Below are positions 61,020 to 64,000 of a stretch of DNA of 64,000 nucleotides, in pieces. This DNA comes from Corynespora cassiicola. Its lineage: Eukaryota; Ascomycota; Dothideomycetes; Pleosporales; Corynesporascaceae. Under the pieces are notes generated by a model. It worked only from the letters and a program-made list of their open reading frames with translations, was not told where the DNA came from and ran no database searches. The stretch lies in NCBI GenBank assembly GCA_022059125.1, contig JAEUWY010000004.1, forward strand, positions 124,001-188,000. The letters are read 5' to 3'. Every line of letters starts with the position of its first letter. Position 1 is the stretch's first letter. A program made the position numbers and the translations under genes.

Positions 61020-62335
61020 ATGGCCTTCGTTCCATTCATGTCAGAGCCATCCAAAGCGGATTTGGAGGACAATGTCGCAGCCGATAGTATCCTCCAATCC
61101 CTCGAATCTCTCGCTGCCGGGGAAATCCCCGCCTCCCTCCGCGACAATGAGGAGAAGCGTCTCCGGTTCCTCGAGGCCGCCCGGATGGCCTCTTTCAAGC
61201 TCGAGCAGCCGTGGGACACGATGCAGCGGCTGATCTTTTGCGCACTGCCGCCCAACATGGTGCAGGCGGGCATCGATCTTGGGCTGTGGAGGCTACTTTC
61301 CGAAAGGGAGGGTACGGCGATGAGCGTGAGCGAGCTGGCTGCCGAGTTGGGCGCCGAGGAGGCATTTCTAGTGCGGATGCTGCGGTGGGCGGCGACGCAG
61401 TGGATGGTGGAGCAAGTCGGCCTTGAGAGATACCGGGCCACGAACATCACAAAATACCTGTCCATGTCAGGGCTGGAGTCTGTCATGTTCCACGTGTGAG
61501 TTGCGTCTCGGGATTCGGGATTCGAGCATCGATTGCTGATTTGCTGCGCAGGACCGAGAGGAACATCAAACTCTACAACGCGATACCAAAATGGCTGGCG
61601 GAGAATTCGTACAAGCAGCCGCAGGATAACAAGAATCTCCCATTCAATCTGGGTATGCAGACCGACCTGCACTTTTTCGAGTGGCTGTCGCAGCGGCCGC
61701 GGCACCAACAGGCCTTCAACGAGTACATGTCGTTCCAACGTGTTGGGCAGAAGAGCTGGCTCGACGTGTTCCCGCTCGAGACGTACGTGCGCGACTCTAG
61801 CGTGGGTAACCAGCCCCGAACCCTCTTCGTAGATGTCGGAGGCGGCTACGGACACCAGGCCAGGGAGGTGTTGAGGAGGTTCCCCGAGCTGCAGGGGCGT
61901 GTTGTGCTGCAGGACACCCACGGAGCGGCCATCGAATCCGCCAAGAGCATCGAAGGATTGAAGGTTGTTTATCACGATTTCACAAAGGCGCAGCCGATCA
62001 AGGGCGCGTGCGTCTACTACATGCGCAACATCTTGCATGACTGGCCCGACCAGGCCTGTTATGACATCCTTTCCCAACTTAAAGAGGCCATGGCTCCCGA
62101 TTCGGTCATTCTTCTGGACGAGCTTCTCCTTCAGGATTCGGGCGCACACTGGTACGGAGCCTCGTTTGATTTGCTGATGATGGCCAACTACGGGGCGCGA
62201 GAGAGGTCACTGGCTGAGTGGGATCGAATTCTCGAGAAGGTTGGGCTGGAACGGAAAACATTTGTGCCATACAGTATGCATGGAGATTCTGTCCAGATAG
62301 TCGGTATTCGAGGGGTGGTTCACGAAAGATTGTGA
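61020..62335 (+). CDS. SAM-dependent O-methyltransferase (plant-type family 2)
   Basis: Exons are 61020-61495 and 61552-62335, intron 56 nt, giving 1260 nt and 419 aa. An N-terminal dimerisation/winged-helix region (MSVSELAAELGAEEAFLVRM, LRWAATQWMVEQ) precedes the catalytic domain: TLFVDVGGGYGHQAREVLRR (SAM motif I), GRVVLQDTHG, VYYMRNILHDWPDQACYDIL (the general-base His in HDW) and SVILLDELLLQD. Fungal members methylate phenolic hydroxyls of secondary metabolites; AflP and OmtA are examples of the fold. The substrate cannot be inferred. The promoter carries an AflR-type site, and the next gene, in the same orientation, is a TauD dioxygenase. The start is fixed by the only ATG before the helical N-terminus. 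Confidence 0.93.
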
Positions 62336-63061
62336 ATCGGTCTGTTTTCGTTTTCGAGGTTTTGATAAAGGGTTACGGCGTAGAGCTGGTCAGGTCAATA
62401 CATGTAGGATGTATATAGGCGATATATCTTTAGGGCAAATTTTATATACCACTGATATTTGGCTCCTGATATTTCTTCAGGCTTTCTTGAAGTTGAAGTT
62501 TCTCACATGTGTGAATTCCGTATAACAAAACATTACAAGTCTTACAAAACATCAATATAAGCCAGGCAATCTAAAGTTGTTTTATGGATTAATTGCAGCT
62601 AGAGTTGCGTGTGAAGTCTGCCAAGAAATCCCGTACTTGAGAACCTGGTTCATGTCTACAAGGGGGGACTATAGTCATCCCAATGCTTCGGATTCTGACT
62701 GTTGCTCCTTGGACAATAGCATCTTGTCCCGGTCCTAGTTATTGCGCCTCGGCAAAAGTCGTTCTCTCCACAAAATAACTAAATTATGGAGCTCAGAAGC
62801 GATTATCTTCACACATTGTTCCCCTGAATTCTTCACTGGGAACACTTGCCTTTACATCACGTGACTATGAAATTCAGCGCTTATTCGGGGACAATAAATA
62901 CACTAAAGAATAATAATTTGCGTCTATTTCATTAGGCTATTTTCCTAAACTTTTATTTGAAACGATAGCGACGATGACCTGGAGGCGAACATGGAGAGGT
63001 CACCTAGGTAGTTTAGCGTTTGTGGCAGACGAGGTGCGGCGATCGGCGAATTTCTGATATC

Positions 63062-63072
63062 TCGGACTCCGA
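63062..63072. promoter_or_regulatory. AflR-type site TCGGACTCCGA upstream of the dioxygenase
   Basis: Identical to the 11-mer at 51942-51952, ending 214 bp upstream of the ATG at 63286. Its halves TCGGA and TCCGA form an inverted repeat around one base. Confidence 0.55.
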
Positions 63073-63204
63073 CTTGCCAAATTCGTCCGCGATACCTACT
63101 CTACCAGTGTACCGGAATGAGGCTCTTTCCGATGTCCGGGGAATGGAGGCGTATAGGGAAGCTAATAAGTGCCTCAATTCCTTTAACATCTAGCAATTGC
63201 AGTC

Positions 63205-63219
63205 TATATATATATATAT
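63205..63219 (+). promoter_or_regulatory. (TA)n TATA element of the dioxygenase gene
   Basis: A 15-nt alternating TA run, 67-81 nt upstream of the ATG at 63286, serves as a plausible TATA box. Confidence 0.5.
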
Positions 63220-63285
63220 CGTGCGTGTAAAACAGAAAAAGTTCAAACTCACACACCTCTGTTTTTTTCTAATACCCTAAACATC

Positions 63286-64000
63286 ATGGCAACCAATTTC
63301 AAGATCGAGCCTCTGGTTCACCCTGAGGGGAAGAAATGCAAGGTAACGACTGAACCCAAGCAATCATGCCAATCCGCCCGTTCCTCGCTAACAATGTTCG
63401 GCTTAGTTTGGAGCCGTCGTCACGGGGCTCGATTTGAACAAGTTCACAGAAGAGACGGTGAAGCAGTTGCGCAAAGCGACTTGGGAACACAAGCTCCTCA
63501 TCATCAAGGGACAGCATGACCTCGAACCGAAGCGAGGATGGGAATTGCTTCAACAGCTCGACCCAGACTCCAAAAAGGTCGACAACACCACGTTCGCCCG
63601 TGCTTTTTACCCCAACGACGGCATCGTAGTAAGTCCAAGAAAGAAATGCCGCAACACTACAAAGGCGCTAACGGATTTCCAGGCCAACATCCGCTACGTC
63701 GAAGTCCCCGAGGCCGGCGCCTTCGTCTTCATCGGCAAGGGCGCCCAGGACGACGCGCGCTACGGAAAGCCAGGGCTCAACATGGGCGACAGCAACTTCA
63801 ACCAGTACTACAGCAAGCCGCTATCGGACGAGGACTTTGAGGCGGGCAAGGCCCGCTTCCACTGGTGGCACGTGGACGGAACCTACTTCCAGTACGACCC
63901 TCCGACCTTCACGCTGCTCCGGCCCATCAAGTTCCCCACCGAGGGCAAGAAGACGCAGGTGGTGGACTGGGCGGACGGGTCGGGCCACACCCTGGAGGTC
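63286..64000 (+). CDS. TauD/TfdA-type Fe(II)/2-oxoglutarate dioxygenase (3' end outside window)
   Basis: Exons are 63286-63342, 63407-63628 and 63682 to beyond 64000, with introns of 64 and 53 nt that both carry GCTAAC branch sites. About 199 residues are visible. FGAVVTGLDLNKFTEETVKQ and HKLLIIKGQHDLEPKRGWEL are the typical TauD N-terminal blocks. HWWHVDGTYFQYDPPTFTLL supplies the first two iron ligands (HVD). The distal His and the 2-oxoglutarate Arg would lie outside the window. These enzymes hydroxylate or oxidatively cleave small molecules using O2 and 2-oxoglutarate. Some fungal members catabolise sulfonates, others tailor secondary metabolites. The AflR-type site favours the second, by inference. 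Confidence 0.88.

Larger units (their letters stand above)
62336..63285. other. Promoter region of the dioxygenase gene
   Basis: 0.95 kb with ACCTAGGT at 63002-63009, an AflR-type site and a TATA run. No coding frame is seen. Confidence 0.6.

Overview
The window is 64 kb of nuclear DNA from a filamentous ascomycete. The evidence is many short (about 42-144 nt) GT-AG introns with CTAAC-type branch sites, Zn2Cys6 regulators, a BiP chaperone ending in HDEL, a Pth11/rhodopsin-type membrane protein, and two membrane-protein families that I know mainly from Sordariomycetes. A Sordariomycete, perhaps Hypocreales, is my best guess. That placement is inference. I found 18 protein genes (two cut by the window ends), three decayed genes and several long gene-poor stretches. 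I saw no rRNA, tRNA, CRISPR or intact transposon.

Layout. 1-686: 3' end of a Pro/Ser-rich protein. 687-6425: 5.7 kb without a convincing gene. 6426-7508: secreted, Kex2-processed Asp f 4-like protein. 8508-14695: divergent pair of large membrane proteins (DUF6536 family and a partner family). 15457-18353: class I methyltransferase and an NmrA-like oxidoreductase whose first exon seems shifted by one base in an A10 run. 18.4-26.4 kb: gene graveyard with a catalase fragment, a long ankyrin-repeat pseudogene and a third broken frame. 26404-28603: ER chaperone BiP/KAR2. 31427-45773: OYE-type ene-reductase, astacin-like secreted metalloprotease, FAD monooxygenase fused to a polytopic membrane domain, Zn2Cys6 regulator, small SET protein and 14-TM MFS exporter. 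This resembles a tailoring/transport neighbourhood, but no PKS, NRPS or canonical terpene synthase is present. 47580-49608: Pth11-like membrane protein. 50331-51772: mevalonate kinase. 55759-64000: AflR-like regulator, O-methyltransferase and a TauD-type dioxygenase running off the right end.

The most interesting pattern is at the right. The sequence TCGG-N3-CCGA, a form of the AflR target TCG-N5-CGA, occurs only three times by my reading of the window. All three lie 170-214 bp upstream of a start codon: mevalonate kinase, O-methyltransferase and TauD dioxygenase. Two copies are the identical 11-mer. The AflR-like gene lies among them. I infer a secondary-metabolite regulon, perhaps isoprenoid-derived, that has recruited or duplicated mevalonate kinase and continues beyond 64000.

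A second pattern is the palindrome ACCTAGGT, with seven exact copies in non-coding DNA where about one would be expected by chance. Exon coordinates below were worked out by eye from splice signals, reading phase and family resemblance. No alignment or database search was run.
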